The position numbers were made by a program, and so were the translations under genes. From Bacteroidota bacterium (lineage in GTDB: Bacteria; Bacteroidota; Bacteroidia; Cytophagales; Cyclobacteriaceae), in NCBI GenBank assembly GCA_023417785.1, contig JAEZEH010000019.1, positions 1-64,000 on the forward strand: a stretch of DNA of 64,000 nucleotides, read 5' to 3'. Positions 18,345 through 26,824 of the stretch are shown here, piece after piece. The notes below the pieces were generated by a model that saw only the letters and a program-made list of their open reading frames with translations, was not told where the DNA came from and made no database searches. Positions within the stretch are counted from its first letter, which is position 1. The number at the start of each line of letters is the position of its first letter.

Positions 18345-18374
18345 ACCCGAAGCTGAATAAACCTGAACTTTTGG

Positions 18375-18599
18375 ATGAAAACCACAACCTACAACCCCAG
18401 TCCGCTGGAGGAAAATTTTGCAAACGCTCTTCACAAATTGCAGGAGCAGATTGAACAACATTTGAACGGCAACAAGATCGTTAACGTTGAAAGTAATCTT
18501 AACCGCGACAACCCTATGGTAAAATTCAGCATGGTTGATACTGACGGCGACCCGCATGAAATCGTTATAAGGATTATTCAGATTCCGGATAAATTCTAG
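18375..18599 (+). CDS. Small hypothetical protein after fabH
   Basis: A 74-residue soluble protein. The N-terminal half is an amphipathic helix (LEENFANALHKLQEQIEQHL) and the C-terminal half looks like three beta strands (PMVKFSMVDTDGDPHEIVIR). No signal peptide or known motif. It lies 30 bp after fabH on the same strand and probably shares its transcript. The balanced composition and the helix-plus-strand pattern argue for a real gene. Confidence 0.7.
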   Translation: MKTTTYNPSPLEENFANALHKLQEQIEQHLNGNKIVNVESNLNRDNPMVKFSMVDTDGDPHEIVIRIIQIPDKF

Positions 18600-18679
18600 A
18601 CTCAGATTACTTCTCAATTCACAGCGCGGCACCTCAATTGGGTGACCGATGGTTCTCAGCGTGCCGATGCCGGCAATCC

Positions 18680-19534
18680 TTACTTATGGGGTGGTTCATA
18701 GATCAACCGGATAAACGAACTGAACCGCTCCCGTTCCCTGTCTACCGGGATACCGGTGACAATGCCTACAAGGAGGTTCTCTACGATTCCCAGTCGCATT
18801 TGTGGCCTGATCGTCATATCGAAATCAGAACCGGTCGCCGACTTATTAAATTCAACCCCAATGAAGTTCCGCGTACCTGAAATCATATAGTGAAGATTGG
18901 TATTGATCTGCCACGTGGTATGTGAAGCACCCGCGTGTCTATAACGACTTGTAACGGGGCCGGTATACAACAAGCTATGAAAGTTACTACCCCATCTTTT
19001 CGCAGCCACAAAAAAAGGGTTGAATACATTTCCATGGAAAACTGTTTCCTTTCCATAGGTTTGAAATTCACTAAGCTCGAATTCGTGAATGTAACCTATC
19101 GCCATACTTGTTTTGCGCTTTTCAGAAACGTAGAATGAATATTGGGCCGCAAGTTTCAGACTGTTCAGTTTGCTTCCCGGAGCAGTCCCGTCGCCAGCGA
19201 TGGGATAATAGAATGAGAATGGCAGTTCAACTTCGAGCCCGAGCCGGTTCACCGGAGCCCACTCATACTCGACGAGCGCGGTGTATTCATCAAACGTGTT
19301 GTAATCCGTGAGACCAAAAGCGACGTTCCACTCCTTTTCACCTTTCCTGGCTCCAAGGTCTCTGATAAGATCAATGTAGAGAGGCTCCGCATGAAGTACT
19401 TTGTCAGGTTCTTGTCTGTCTTCAACTTCATGGATGTACAAACTATCTTTTACCTCGTTTGGTTGTCCTTCTACTTGTGCATTGGTGGTGATGACTGCAA
19501 TCGCAGCCATAATAGTCAGAAACCATATCCTCAT
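18680..19534 (-). CDS. Putative outer-membrane beta-barrel protein
   Basis: About 284 residues from the ATG at 19534, which directly gives a signal peptide (MRIWFLTIMAAIAVITTNAQ); the frame stays open 63 bp further upstream. The mature protein starts with an acidic linker, then HAEPLYIDLIRDLGARKGEK, a hallmark of a conserved Bacteroidota family, followed by alternating amphipathic strands (ALVEYEWAPVNRLGLEVELP, FIGVEFNKSA, MRLGIVENLLVGIV) typical of a transmembrane barrel. Members of this family are often mis-annotated as phosphoribosylformylglycinamidine synthase; no such enzyme domain is present. Convergent with the fabH unit. Function unknown. Confidence 0.85.
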   Translation of the reverse strand: MRIWFLTIMAAIAVITTNAQVEGQPNEVKDSLYIHEVEDRQEPDKVLHAEPLYIDLIRDLGARKGEKEWNVAFGLTDYNTFDEYTALVEYEWAPVNRLGLEVELPFSFYYPIAGDGTAPGSKLNSLKLAAQYSFYVSEKRKTSMAIGYIHEFELSEFQTYGKETVFHGNVFNPFFVAAKRWGSNFHSLLYTGPVTSRYRHAGASHTTWQINTNLHYMISGTRNFIGVEFNKSATGSDFDMTIRPQMRLGIVENLLVGIVTGIPVDRERERFSSFIRLIYEPPHK

Positions 19535-19597
19535 AAACCCTGAAATTATTTCAAAGTAAAAAAATACCAGACTGCGTAAACAGGAATCATTCCACAA

Positions 19598-20023
19598 ACG
19601 CGGTCAGGGCAAAAATATCTTCAAACAGTGAATTATCAAATCCGATCTCACGAAATCCTGTTCGCATTTGATACGATTCGGTGCTGAGACTTGTTTCGTT
19701 CGATTATCTGTCTAGCCTTTTCTCAATAATCCACCGGTCCCGCGAGGAATCGCAATTCATGGTGAAATCACCATAAGAAAACAATCGGGTTTCATGCGGA
19801 TCGTCGTGCCAACGGTGCCGGTATCTAAACACAGCCATGATGGTGCTCTGAATCATCTTCGGAGACGAACTCCGGCACGATTATCCAGCGCACGAGATCG
19901 TGATGGCGAACATTCAATGCTCCCGATTCTCTCGCGTCAATTCGTTATAAACAACCCTACGTGCGGAGGGCATTGATTGATAGATCATCAAACATATTTT
20001 TCGCAATGGGACGAGGAATATAT
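19598..20023. other. Intergenic region of about 425 bp
   Basis: Apart from the candidate 50-codon gene at 19704-19856 (listed separately) I see no RNA gene, strong hairpin or repeat here. The left part should hold the promoter of the beta-barrel gene that begins at 19534. Confidence 0.5.
19704..19856 (-). CDS. Candidate 50-residue ORF, Trp/Arg rich
   Basis: ATG at 19856 (revised ATG possible at residue 7) to TAA at 19704. The translation begins MIQSTIMAVFRYRHRWHD and ends with SRDRWIIEKRLDR. It reads like protein (mixed charged and aromatic residues, SYGDFTMNCD strand-like segment) and lies in a gap that otherwise has no gene. It could be a small conserved protein or the tail of a decayed gene. 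There is no Shine-Dalgarno. Low confidence. Confidence 0.3.
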   Translation of the reverse strand: MIQSTIMAVFRYRHRWHDDPHETRLFSYGDFTMNCDSSRDRWIIEKRLDR

Positions 20024-20980
20024 TTACGGGTTATCCCCGTATCTCATAAGGCTATTTGCCCAGATCAAAAACTCATTCGCGTCAAGCTGGGAGAAGGCAT
20101 GAGGATGTCGCCTTCCGTCAGTCAAATGCCCTTTGCCTGGGCTGTTGATGAGTTCGGCGCGCTCGTTCCCGAGTAACAGCAGTTGGACAATACTTGCCGA
20201 CAGATCACTAACATTGGCATACTCGACAGGTAACCGTCGTTCCTCGATGTACCATTGCAAGTCAGCATCACAGTAAAGTCTTACTGGTATGTCCTTAAGA
20301 TATTGAAGACCTCCTCCGTTTTCTGCATCCCTGGAGAAAGACGAAATTGCCCGATATCTATCTGGAACCTCGGCCGGGGTTCCCCCGAGCTCAGTTTGAA
20401 ACCGTTTTAAAAAGTACCGCGCCTCTTCTGAGGATACCTCGTTGTAATTTATCCGGTCAAGATAAGTGAACAGTTGCCAAAGACGTTCCATGTCCATCGG
20501 AGGATCGACGGCAAAAACCGCTGCGGGCTTCATCAGATCCCTCTGCCCTTCTGAAAAAGCCCGTTCCGCATACAGCAGAGCTCCGTTTCCCCCGGCGGAG
20601 TGGCCTCCTAAAATCAATCTGCTTTCCGGAATATTGCATTTTATACTAAGTTCCTGCAGTAGGGTGGCCAATCGATCCTGAGATAAAGAATCAGTATAGA
20701 ATGTTCGCTCGGCAAGACAGGGAATCACTACCAAATAGCCATCGCTCTGCGACTTTGCGGGCAGGTCCGTTTCTTTCAAAACATCCGCCGGACGTGAAGA
20801 AAAACCGGGAAGCACAACCAATAATCCTTTTGGCTCACTTTGCGGATGTAGTGCCAGGTAATAATTCGACGTAGTATCTTTATCGTGATAAACGATCACG
20901 GGTTCCTTGTCTGATTGCCTCGATTGACAGGACCATATAAATAAAGACGCAATGACAACCAGATGGCGTGTGCATTTCAT
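20024..20980 (-). CDS. Alpha/beta-hydrolase lipoprotein (esterase-like)
   Basis: A 318-residue protein with a lipoprotein signal (lipobox-like FIWSC, Cys at about residue 18). Alpha/beta-hydrolase fold: LLVVLPGFSSRP near 55-66 (oxyanion region), nucleophile elbow GGHSAGGNGAL near 140 with Ser, and a late histidine in GKGHLTDGRRHPHAF. The arrangement resembles esterase D/PHB-depolymerase-like enzymes. It should act on the outside of a membrane on an ester substrate that cannot be named. A candidate acid residue lies in LYCDADLQWY. Single gene with short spacers. Confidence 0.85.
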   Translation of the reverse strand: MKCTRHLVVIASLFIWSCQSRQSDKEPVIVYHDKDTTSNYYLALHPQSEPKGLLVVLPGFSSRPADVLKETDLPAKSQSDGYLVVIPCLAERTFYTDSLSQDRLATLLQELSIKCNIPESRLILGGHSAGGNGALLYAERAFSEGQRDLMKPAAVFAVDPPMDMERLWQLFTYLDRINYNEVSSEEARYFLKRFQTELGGTPAEVPDRYRAISSFSRDAENGGGLQYLKDIPVRLYCDADLQWYIEERRLPVEYANVSDLSASIVQLLLLGNERAELINSPGKGHLTDGRRHPHAFSQLDANEFLIWANSLMRYGDNP

Positions 20981-21026
20981 TTTTTAGGAATTTAATGAAC
21001 GTTGCTTATGATCAATTCAGTCAGCT

Positions 21027-21473
21027 TCATCGCACAACGTCGCGGAGGCGTTTAATGACCATCACTTCAACGACGGTCTGGAGCAGAAAAGTACCGGATA
21101 AAATTATCAACGTAAACCATAAACCAGCCAGAGTCATTTTTCTGTCCTGCGATGAAGAGTCTCCAGGGTGCAGAAGTTGGTCCAGGATAAAAAAGGTCGA
21201 CAATCCGATAAGTAAACCGACCATCGGATTTATAAAAGCGACCATTAAAGCGACGACGCGGTATCGTGTTGTCATCAAATCCAAAAGGAGATATACAAAC
21301 CGCCACATCACGAACACCACAGCTAGCAAAAATATCGCCTGCCGCGACTCCAGTACGTAGTAAGAATCAACCGGATAAGAGCCGAGGGGATGAAGTTCAA
21401 AACCCGCAATTGCAGCGACGACGAAAAAGCTCAGCGCACCTGACAATAAAACAGAAACAAACAGACCTTTCAT
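21027..21473 (-). CDS. Hypothetical four-helix membrane protein
   Basis: A 148-residue integral membrane protein with four hydrophobic segments: about 5-25, 42-60, 68-90 and 108-128. The C-terminus is basic (VIKRLRDVVR). No known motif. It lies 34 bp downstream of the candidate 49-residue membrane peptide on the same strand, so the two probably form a small operon. Confidence 0.75.
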   Translation of the reverse strand: MKGLFVSVLLSGALSFFVVAAIAGFELHPLGSYPVDSYYVLESRQAIFLLAVVFVMWRFVYLLLDLMTTRYRVVALMVAFINPMVGLLIGLSTFFILDQLLHPGDSSSQDRKMTLAGLWFTLIILSGTFLLQTVVEVMVIKRLRDVVR

Positions 21474-21507
21474 ATATGCTCACGTTACTTCAGCCGGAAT
21501 AAAGCTA

Positions 21508-21657
21508 CTACCTCGTCTTCCGTTTAGTGTCTTCATGCCGATCAACCAAATACGCGACAATTTTAATTATTCTTTCCAACCCGAAAACGATAGCCACCGC
21601 GAGCAGCATGACGAGATAAACAGGTCCGCGAGCGCTTAGAAAAATAATACTCATCAT
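21508..21657 (-). CDS. Small single-span membrane protein (49 residues)
   Basis: ATG at 21657 (second ATG in the next codon) to TAG at 21508. One strong hydrophobic helix (PVYLVMLLAVAIVFGLE) is followed by IIKIVAYLVDRH and a very basic tail (KRKTR), the usual topology of a small inner-membrane protein with the tail in the cytoplasm. It lies 34 bp upstream of the four-helix membrane protein on the same strand. It is too short for common ORF cut-offs. Support comes from the signal-like composition and context. Confidence 0.6.
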   Translation of the reverse strand: MMSIIFLSARGPVYLVMLLAVAIVFGLERIIKIVAYLVDRHEDTKRKTR

Positions 21658-21871
21658 AGTTAAGCATTAAGGTCAACGGTATATTTGTCCAAATCCGAGA
21701 TAGTATTTTTTACGAATTCATGCCCCATGGTTATGGTTGCAGAAGAACATTTTGCGGCTGACCAGGCTGACCATGGAAAAGCATTTTGGTCTGTGCGCCG
21801 TCAGTGTCGGTTTTGTCATTTCCGAATGATTCTTTAGTTTCGTTCGCTTTATCCAAACCAAACCCTTGACC

Positions 21872-23203
21872 ATGACCCTCCTGATCATCTTTGGCTGTAT
21901 TGTACTTCTGGTCCTCCTGATCACGATATTCAAAGTCAATGCATTCTTATCCTTCCTGCTGATCAGTATTCTCACCGGACTTCTGTTAGGCATTGATGTG
22001 AACCGGCTTACGTTTCACATTCAGAAAGGAATCGGTGACATGCTGGGTTCACTGGTCATTGTAGTCGTATGCGGTGCCATGCTGGGTAAACTGGCTGCTG
22101 ACAGTGGCGCAGCACAACGTATCGCATCGGGCTTGATGAATCTATTTGGGCCGAAGTACATCCAATGGGCGCTTCTCGTCACCGGATTTATCATCGGGAT
22201 CCCTCTTTTCTACAATGTGGGTTTCGTTCTGGTTGTTCCGTTGATTTTTTCGGTCGCCTATAAGTACAAATTTCCAGCGGTTTACATCGGTCTCCCTATG
22301 CTTGCGGCGCTGTCGGTTACGCACGGGTTTCTTCCGCCCCACCCTTCGCCTACTGCGCTGGTCGGGCAGTTCGGTGCGGACATGGGCAAGACCCTGCTTT
22401 ATGGAATTCTGATTGGCATCCCAACGGTGATCATCGCAGGACCGGTTTTCTCACGTTTTGTCAAGAATATACATGCTCCGATGCTCGATACGTTTACATC
22501 TGAGACAAAAAAAGAAAGTGATTTACCTGGTCTGGGGATCAGCATTTTTTCAGCCCTGTTACCGGTAATCCTTCTTACGATTACCACGATAAGCGCCGGC
22601 TTTGTCACGTCCGACGGTTTACTCAAAGGTATTATTTCGTTTCTTGGAGACCCGGCGATTGTGATGATCCTTTCGCTGATATTCGCCACCTATTCACTCG
22701 GTTTGCGCATGAATATTCCGATGAATAAAGTCATGGGTATTTACGGCGAAGCGGTGAAAGACATCGCCATGCTCCTGCTTATTATGAGTGGTGCCGGCGC
22801 ATTGAAGGAAATTCTGGTCGGTAGCGGCGCCAGCGAAGAGATAGGTTTACTTCTCAACGGACTGGATATTCATCCGTTGGTGCTGGGATGGTTTATTACG
22901 TGCGTGATTCGCGTATGCGTGGGTTCGGCTACGGTGGCTGGATTAACAGCCGCATCACTTATCCTGCCGCTGATGGCGCGCGGAGATATCGATCCGAGCT
23001 TGATGGTGCTGTCCATCGGTGCGGGCAGCCTGATGTTCTCACATGTCAACGATGCAGGTTTTTGGCTCTTTAAGGAATATTTCAACCTGAGTATCAAAGA
23101 CACAATCAAATCCTGGTCACTGATGGAAACGATAGTCGCCATTGTGGGGCTTATTGGCGTGATGACCATTCATTACATTCAGGAAGCTCTCAATGTAAGT
23201 TAA
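21872..23203 (+). CDS. GntP-family proton symporter (gluconate permease type)
   Basis: A permease of about 443 residues with roughly 12 membrane segments, matching GntP/GntT length. Typical features are GAMLGKLAADSGAAQRIA near 70-87, the hairpin THGFLPPHPSPTA near 145-158 and GSATVAGLTAAS in the C-terminal half. Family members import gluconate or related hydroxy acids; D-serine permease DsdX belongs to the same family. Because the downstream genes encode RidA and a D-amino acid PLP enzyme, D-serine or a D-hydroxyamino acid is a plausible substrate (inference). The ATG at 21872 is preferred over an in-frame TTG two codons earlier. Confidence 0.93.
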   Translation: MTLLIIFGCIVLLVLLITIFKVNAFLSFLLISILTGLLLGIDVNRLTFHIQKGIGDMLGSLVIVVVCGAMLGKLAADSGAAQRIASGLMNLFGPKYIQWALLVTGFIIGIPLFYNVGFVLVVPLIFSVAYKYKFPAVYIGLPMLAALSVTHGFLPPHPSPTALVGQFGADMGKTLLYGILIGIPTVIIAGPVFSRFVKNIHAPMLDTFTSETKKESDLPGLGISIFSALLPVILLTITTISAGFVTSDGLLKGIISFLGDPAIVMILSLIFATYSLGLRMNIPMNKVMGIYGEAVKDIAMLLLIMSGAGALKEILVGSGASEEIGLLLNGLDIHPLVLGWFITCVIRVCVGSATVAGLTAASLILPLMARGDIDPSLMVLSIGAGSLMFSHVNDAGFWLFKEYFNLSIKDTIKSWSLMETIVAIVGLIGVMTIHYIQEALNVS

Positions 23204-23314
23204 CATGCGATATTATTCGCCGGCCCACGGAATTAAAACACAGGCAACTTCGTATCTTTGATGGTCTTTCGATACCAACATCACACGAAAGATTCTAACG
23301 AACGCACGGAAGGG

Positions 23315-23941
23315 ATGAACATCAAAACAAAAGAAGAAATCTGGAATGCCATAACGCACGGACTAGGTGCCGCTTTATCAATCGCAGGACTGGTTATCTT
23401 AATTGTATTCGCCAGTATTAAAGGTAACGCCTGGCACATCGTCAGCTTTTCCATTTTCGGAGCAACGATGGTAATTCTTTACATGTCGTCAACGCTGTAT
23501 CACAGTTTCACTAATACCAGGGTTAAAAATCTTTTCCGAAAGTTCGACCACATGTCGATATTTCTACTCATCGCCGGTACATACACACCTTTTTGCCTGG
23601 CGGTGCTGAAAGGCTGGATCGGCTGGACGGTGTTCGGTGTGGTTTGGGGTTGCTGTGTGCTGGGAATCATCTTCAAGGCATTCTTCACAGGAAAGAAAGA
23701 AGTGTTTTCCACACTGATGTACATCGTAATGGGTTGGGTGATTATTTTTGCCATTAAGCCGTTATATCTGAGCACACCACACATTGCATTCATCTTTCTG
23801 GTTCTTGGAGGGGTGAGCTACACACTCGGCACATTTTTCTATGTCAAGGAAACAATCCGATACAGCCATTCCATCTGGCATTTGTTCGTACTCGGCGGCA
23901 CAGTCTGCCATTTCTTTTCAGTGATGAGTTTGCTGCCCTAG
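23315..23941 (+). CDS. Hemolysin III / PAQR-like membrane protein
   Basis: About 208 residues starting MNIKTKEEIWNAITHGLGAAL (ATG 23315, with AAGGG just before it); in-frame ATG/TTG codons near 23258 are less likely starts. Seven membrane helices and the conserved family signatures: NAITHGLGA at the N-terminus, MSSTLYHSF after helix 2, KFDHMSIFLLIAGTYTPF in helix 3 and HSIWHLFVLGGTVCHFF in the last helix. The His/Asp/Ser set is the putative metal site shared with adiponectin receptors. Bacterial members are of uncertain role; the name hemolysin is historical. It lies between GntP and RidA, but its link with them is unclear. Confidence 0.93.
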   Translation: MNIKTKEEIWNAITHGLGAALSIAGLVILIVFASIKGNAWHIVSFSIFGATMVILYMSSTLYHSFTNTRVKNLFRKFDHMSIFLLIAGTYTPFCLAVLKGWIGWTVFGVVWGCCVLGIIFKAFFTGKKEVFSTLMYIVMGWVIIFAIKPLYLSTPHIAFIFLVLGGVSYTLGTFFYVKETIRYSHSIWHLFVLGGTVCHFFSVMSLLP

Positions 23942-23979
23942 GTCGCAATCCCTAAATTACGCGGAACAATAACTTCCGC

Positions 23980-24453
23980 ATGACTTCAAATCTTTCCCCC
24001 GATCAGCGCTTCGAAGCGATGGGGCTTACGCTGCCCCCCGCCCCGAAACCCCTCGGCGTTTATAAACCATTTCTAATCGACGGATCGCATGTTTACGTAT
24101 CCGGGCACGGCACCGTAAAAGAAGATGGTTCGCTTATCATCGGAAGAGTCGGTAGCGATTTGACTGCTGAAGACGGTAAACTTGCGGCGAGACAAGTTGG
24201 TCTCGCGATCCTCGCCACACTGAAACAGAATCTGGGGAGTTTGAACCGGATCAGGCGTGTGATCAAGGTGCTCGGCATGGTCAACTGCGTGCCGGAGTTT
24301 GAACGACATCCCTTCGTTATTAACGGCTGCAGCGAGCTCTTTGCAGAAGTGTGGGGCGAAGAGAATGGCATAGGCGTTCGCAGTGCGGTGGGAATGGGAT
24401 CGTTACCCGACAACATTCCGGTTGAAATTGAAGCCCTTTTCGAACTGATATGA
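23980..24453 (+). CDS. RidA/YjgF-family enamine/imine deaminase
   Basis: A 157-residue RidA-like protein. The N-terminal PPAPKPLGVYKPFLIDGSHV and the C-terminal VRSAVGMGSLPDNIPVEIEA include the conserved arginine that binds the substrate carboxylate and the closing Glu. RidA proteins hydrolyse 2-aminoacrylate and similar enamines to the keto acid and ammonia. Its stop codon overlaps the start of the next gene (ATGA at 24450-24453), which encodes a fold-III PLP enzyme related to D-serine dehydratase; the pairing fits removal of the reactive enamine made by that enzyme. Confidence 0.93.
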   Translation: MTSNLSPDQRFEAMGLTLPPAPKPLGVYKPFLIDGSHVYVSGHGTVKEDGSLIIGRVGSDLTAEDGKLAARQVGLAILATLKQNLGSLNRIRRVIKVLGMVNCVPEFERHPFVINGCSELFAEVWGEENGIGVRSAVGMGSLPDNIPVEIEALFELI

Positions 24454-25556
24454 TTGCCGAAAACTGGTATACGCTCGCAAATGAAGCCGAAGTTGACAGT
24501 CCCGCGCTGATTATATACAAAGATCGCGTCCGTGAAAACATTGACAGACTCATTGATTCTATCGATGATGTAAACCGCCTGAGGCCACACGTAAAGACCC
24601 ACAAGTCGCCGGAAGTTATCCGGATGTTCATGGACAAGGGAATCGGCAAATTCAAATGCGCCACCATCCCAGAGGCGGAGATGCTGGCGGGTGAGGGCGT
24701 AACGGACATCTTGCTGGCCTATCAGCCTGTCGGGCCAAAAGCAGAACGGTTACTCAACCTGGTGATTACCTATCCGCAGACAAAGTTCTCATGCCTTATC
24801 GATAATGCGCGTACAGCCACAGCGTTATCCGAAACCTTTGTGAACAGGCTGGTACTGGATTACTTCATTGACGTCAATGTGGGCATGAACAGAACCGGTA
24901 TTATCCCTGACGGAATTCCTGCGCTGATGGATGAAATCGGAAGTTTGAAGGGTCTTCGCCTGAGGGGGCTGCACATGTATGACGGCCACATCCGTGACGA
25001 AGATTTTGGCATCCGGAAGAAGCGTTGCGATGAAGCATTTGATAAAGTGGTTCCTGTAGCCAATCAACTTCGCGAAAGATCAAACGATCCGATAACCATA
25101 GTCGCCGGTGGAACGCCCACCTTTTCAGTGCATGCCAAACGCAAAGACATTGAATGCAGCCCCGGAACATTCATTTACTGGGATAAAGGCTATGAAAAGA
25201 TCCTTCCCGAACAGCAGTACCTGCATGCGGCTGTCGTACTTACGCGCGTAATCTCCAGGCCAACGCCTGATACCGTCTGCATCGATTTGGGACACAAATC
25301 CATCGCCTCCGAAAACCCATTGGAGAATCGTGTATTCTTCCTTAACGCTCCCAATGTCACGCCGACTGGACACAGTGAAGAACATATGGTACTGAAGACC
25401 CATGGGACCGCGTTGGAAATCGGTGACGCGTTATACGGTGTCCCCTATCACGTTTGCCCAACGACGGCCCTATACGAATCCACGCTCATCGCGATAGACA
25501 ACAGGATCAGCGAAAGCTGGATAACACTATCGAGGAATAAAAAAATTAGTATCTAG
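24450..25556 (+). CDS. D-threonine aldolase / D-serine dehydratase-like PLP enzyme
   Basis: A 368-residue fold-type III PLP enzyme of the D-TA/DSD1 family. N-terminal alanine-racemase-like barrel with the PLP lysine in RPHVKTHKSPEV (Lys49), GLHMYDGHI and VAGGTPTF phosphate-binding segments. The C-terminal beta domain carries the metal ligands in PYHVCPT (His334 and Cys336). The family cleaves D-3-hydroxy amino acids to glycine and aldehyde, or dehydrates D-serine to pyruvate and ammonia; motifs do not decide between these. Translationally coupled to RidA (4-bp overlap) and followed 39 bp later by an M19 dipeptidase, so D-amino acid breakdown is the likely role. Confidence 0.93.
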   Translation: MIAENWYTLANEAEVDSPALIIYKDRVRENIDRLIDSIDDVNRLRPHVKTHKSPEVIRMFMDKGIGKFKCATIPEAEMLAGEGVTDILLAYQPVGPKAERLLNLVITYPQTKFSCLIDNARTATALSETFVNRLVLDYFIDVNVGMNRTGIIPDGIPALMDEIGSLKGLRLRGLHMYDGHIRDEDFGIRKKRCDEAFDKVVPVANQLRERSNDPITIVAGGTPTFSVHAKRKDIECSPGTFIYWDKGYEKILPEQQYLHAAVVLTRVISRPTPDTVCIDLGHKSIASENPLENRVFFLNAPNVTPTGHSEEHMVLKTHGTALEIGDALYGVPYHVCPTTALYESTLIAIDNRISESWITLSRNKKISI

Positions 25557-25595
25557 AACTTTGGCCGCAGGAAACAGCGGTAATTTGATGCACCT

Positions 25596-26672
25596 ATGTT
25601 TACCATTGACGCCCATCTTGACCTGGCAATGAACGCCATGGAGTGGAACCGCGATTACCGCCGGCCCATACGTGAAATCCGTGACCGTGAAAAGTTGCTT
25701 ACCGACAAACCCGACCGTGGAAAAGGCGTGGTGAATTTTGAGGAACTCCGAAAGGGCCACATTGGTCTGGTGGTCGCCACTCAGATTGCCCGTTACGTGG
25801 CCCCCGACAACCCCCTTCCCGGCTGGCATTCGCCGCAGCAGGCCTGGGCACAAACGCAGGCACAACGGGCGTGGTATGAAGCAATGGAAGAAGCCGGTGA
25901 GTTGGTTTCCATTACCAATACAAAGCAACTAGACACTCATGTGGCGCGTTGGCTGGGTGGCGGTGGAAAAGAGACGCTGCCGATTGGGTACATCCTCAGT
26001 CTTGAAGGCGCAGATTCCATTGTCGATATCCACTACCTGGAAAAAGCGTGGGCTTACGGACTGCGAGCACTTGGTCCCGGGCATTATGGCCCGGGCCGGT
26101 ATGCCCAGGGTACAAACGCTACGGGAGGAATCGGCCAGTCGGGGCGCGCTTTGCTAAAGGAAATGGAGCGACTCAACATCATACTCGATGCGACGCATTT
26201 GTGCGATGACAGTTTTTGGGAAGCGCTTGACCATTTTCATGGACATGTCTGGGCAAGCCATAACAATTGCCGCGCATTGGTCGACCACAACCGCCAATTC
26301 AGCGATGAACAGATCAGGGAACTCATCCGGCGGGGTGCGGTAATCGGTGCGGTGATGGATTGCTGGATGGTGGTTCCCGGATGGCAGAAGGGTGTTTCCA
26401 CGCCACAGGAAATGAACTGCAATTTTGAAAGATTAATAGACCATATGGACCACGTTTGTCAGATTGCCGGCAACGCCAACCACATTGGACTTGGCTCCGA
26501 TCTCGATGGTGCGTTCGGAAAAGAACAGTCTCCGGCCGATATAGAAACCATCGCCGATCTGCAAAAAATCCCGGCCCTACTGGCTAAACGGGGGTACTCT
26601 TCAGAGGACGTCGAAAAGGTCATGCACGGAAACTGGCTGCGGTTTCTCCGCAATGCCTGGAAAGACTTGTAA
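25596..26672 (+). CDS. M19 membrane-type dipeptidase (no signal peptide)
   Basis: A 358-residue binuclear zinc dipeptidase (renal dipeptidase family). Zinc ligands: His7 and Asp9 in IDAHLDLAMN, Glu in ILSLEGADSI, His in LDATHLCDDSFWEAL, His in WASHNNCRALVDHNRQFS, and Asp in IGLGSDLDGAFG. M19 enzymes accept dipeptides with a C-terminal D residue, which fits the coupled D-amino acid enzyme upstream. There is no signal peptide, so it is cytoplasmic. Last gene of the putative ridA-PLP enzyme-dipeptidase unit; the S41 protease gene starts 152 bp later. Confidence 0.95.
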   Translation: MFTIDAHLDLAMNAMEWNRDYRRPIREIRDREKLLTDKPDRGKGVVNFEELRKGHIGLVVATQIARYVAPDNPLPGWHSPQQAWAQTQAQRAWYEAMEEAGELVSITNTKQLDTHVARWLGGGGKETLPIGYILSLEGADSIVDIHYLEKAWAYGLRALGPGHYGPGRYAQGTNATGGIGQSGRALLKEMERLNIILDATHLCDDSFWEALDHFHGHVWASHNNCRALVDHNRQFSDEQIRELIRRGAVIGAVMDCWMVVPGWQKGVSTPQEMNCNFERLIDHMDHVCQIAGNANHIGLGSDLDGAFGKEQSPADIETIADLQKIPALLAKRGYSSEDVEKVMHGNWLRFLRNAWKDL

Positions 26673-26824
26673 ACCAATTCAATAACATTGTTTTTAACGG
26701 ATTACCGGCGCGTAAGAAAATTGCCGGCATGAGCCGTTTTCCTACCGGCCAAATAGTTATTTTTCCAAAAACTTTAAACAGGCATACTTTTTTTAAGCAG
26801 TCACGTTACTTACCTACCTTCCTC

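Noticed and set aside
23315..23941. True hemolysin or virulence factor
   Set aside because: The family name is historical; the protein is a seven-helix PAQR-like membrane protein with no evidence for toxicity.
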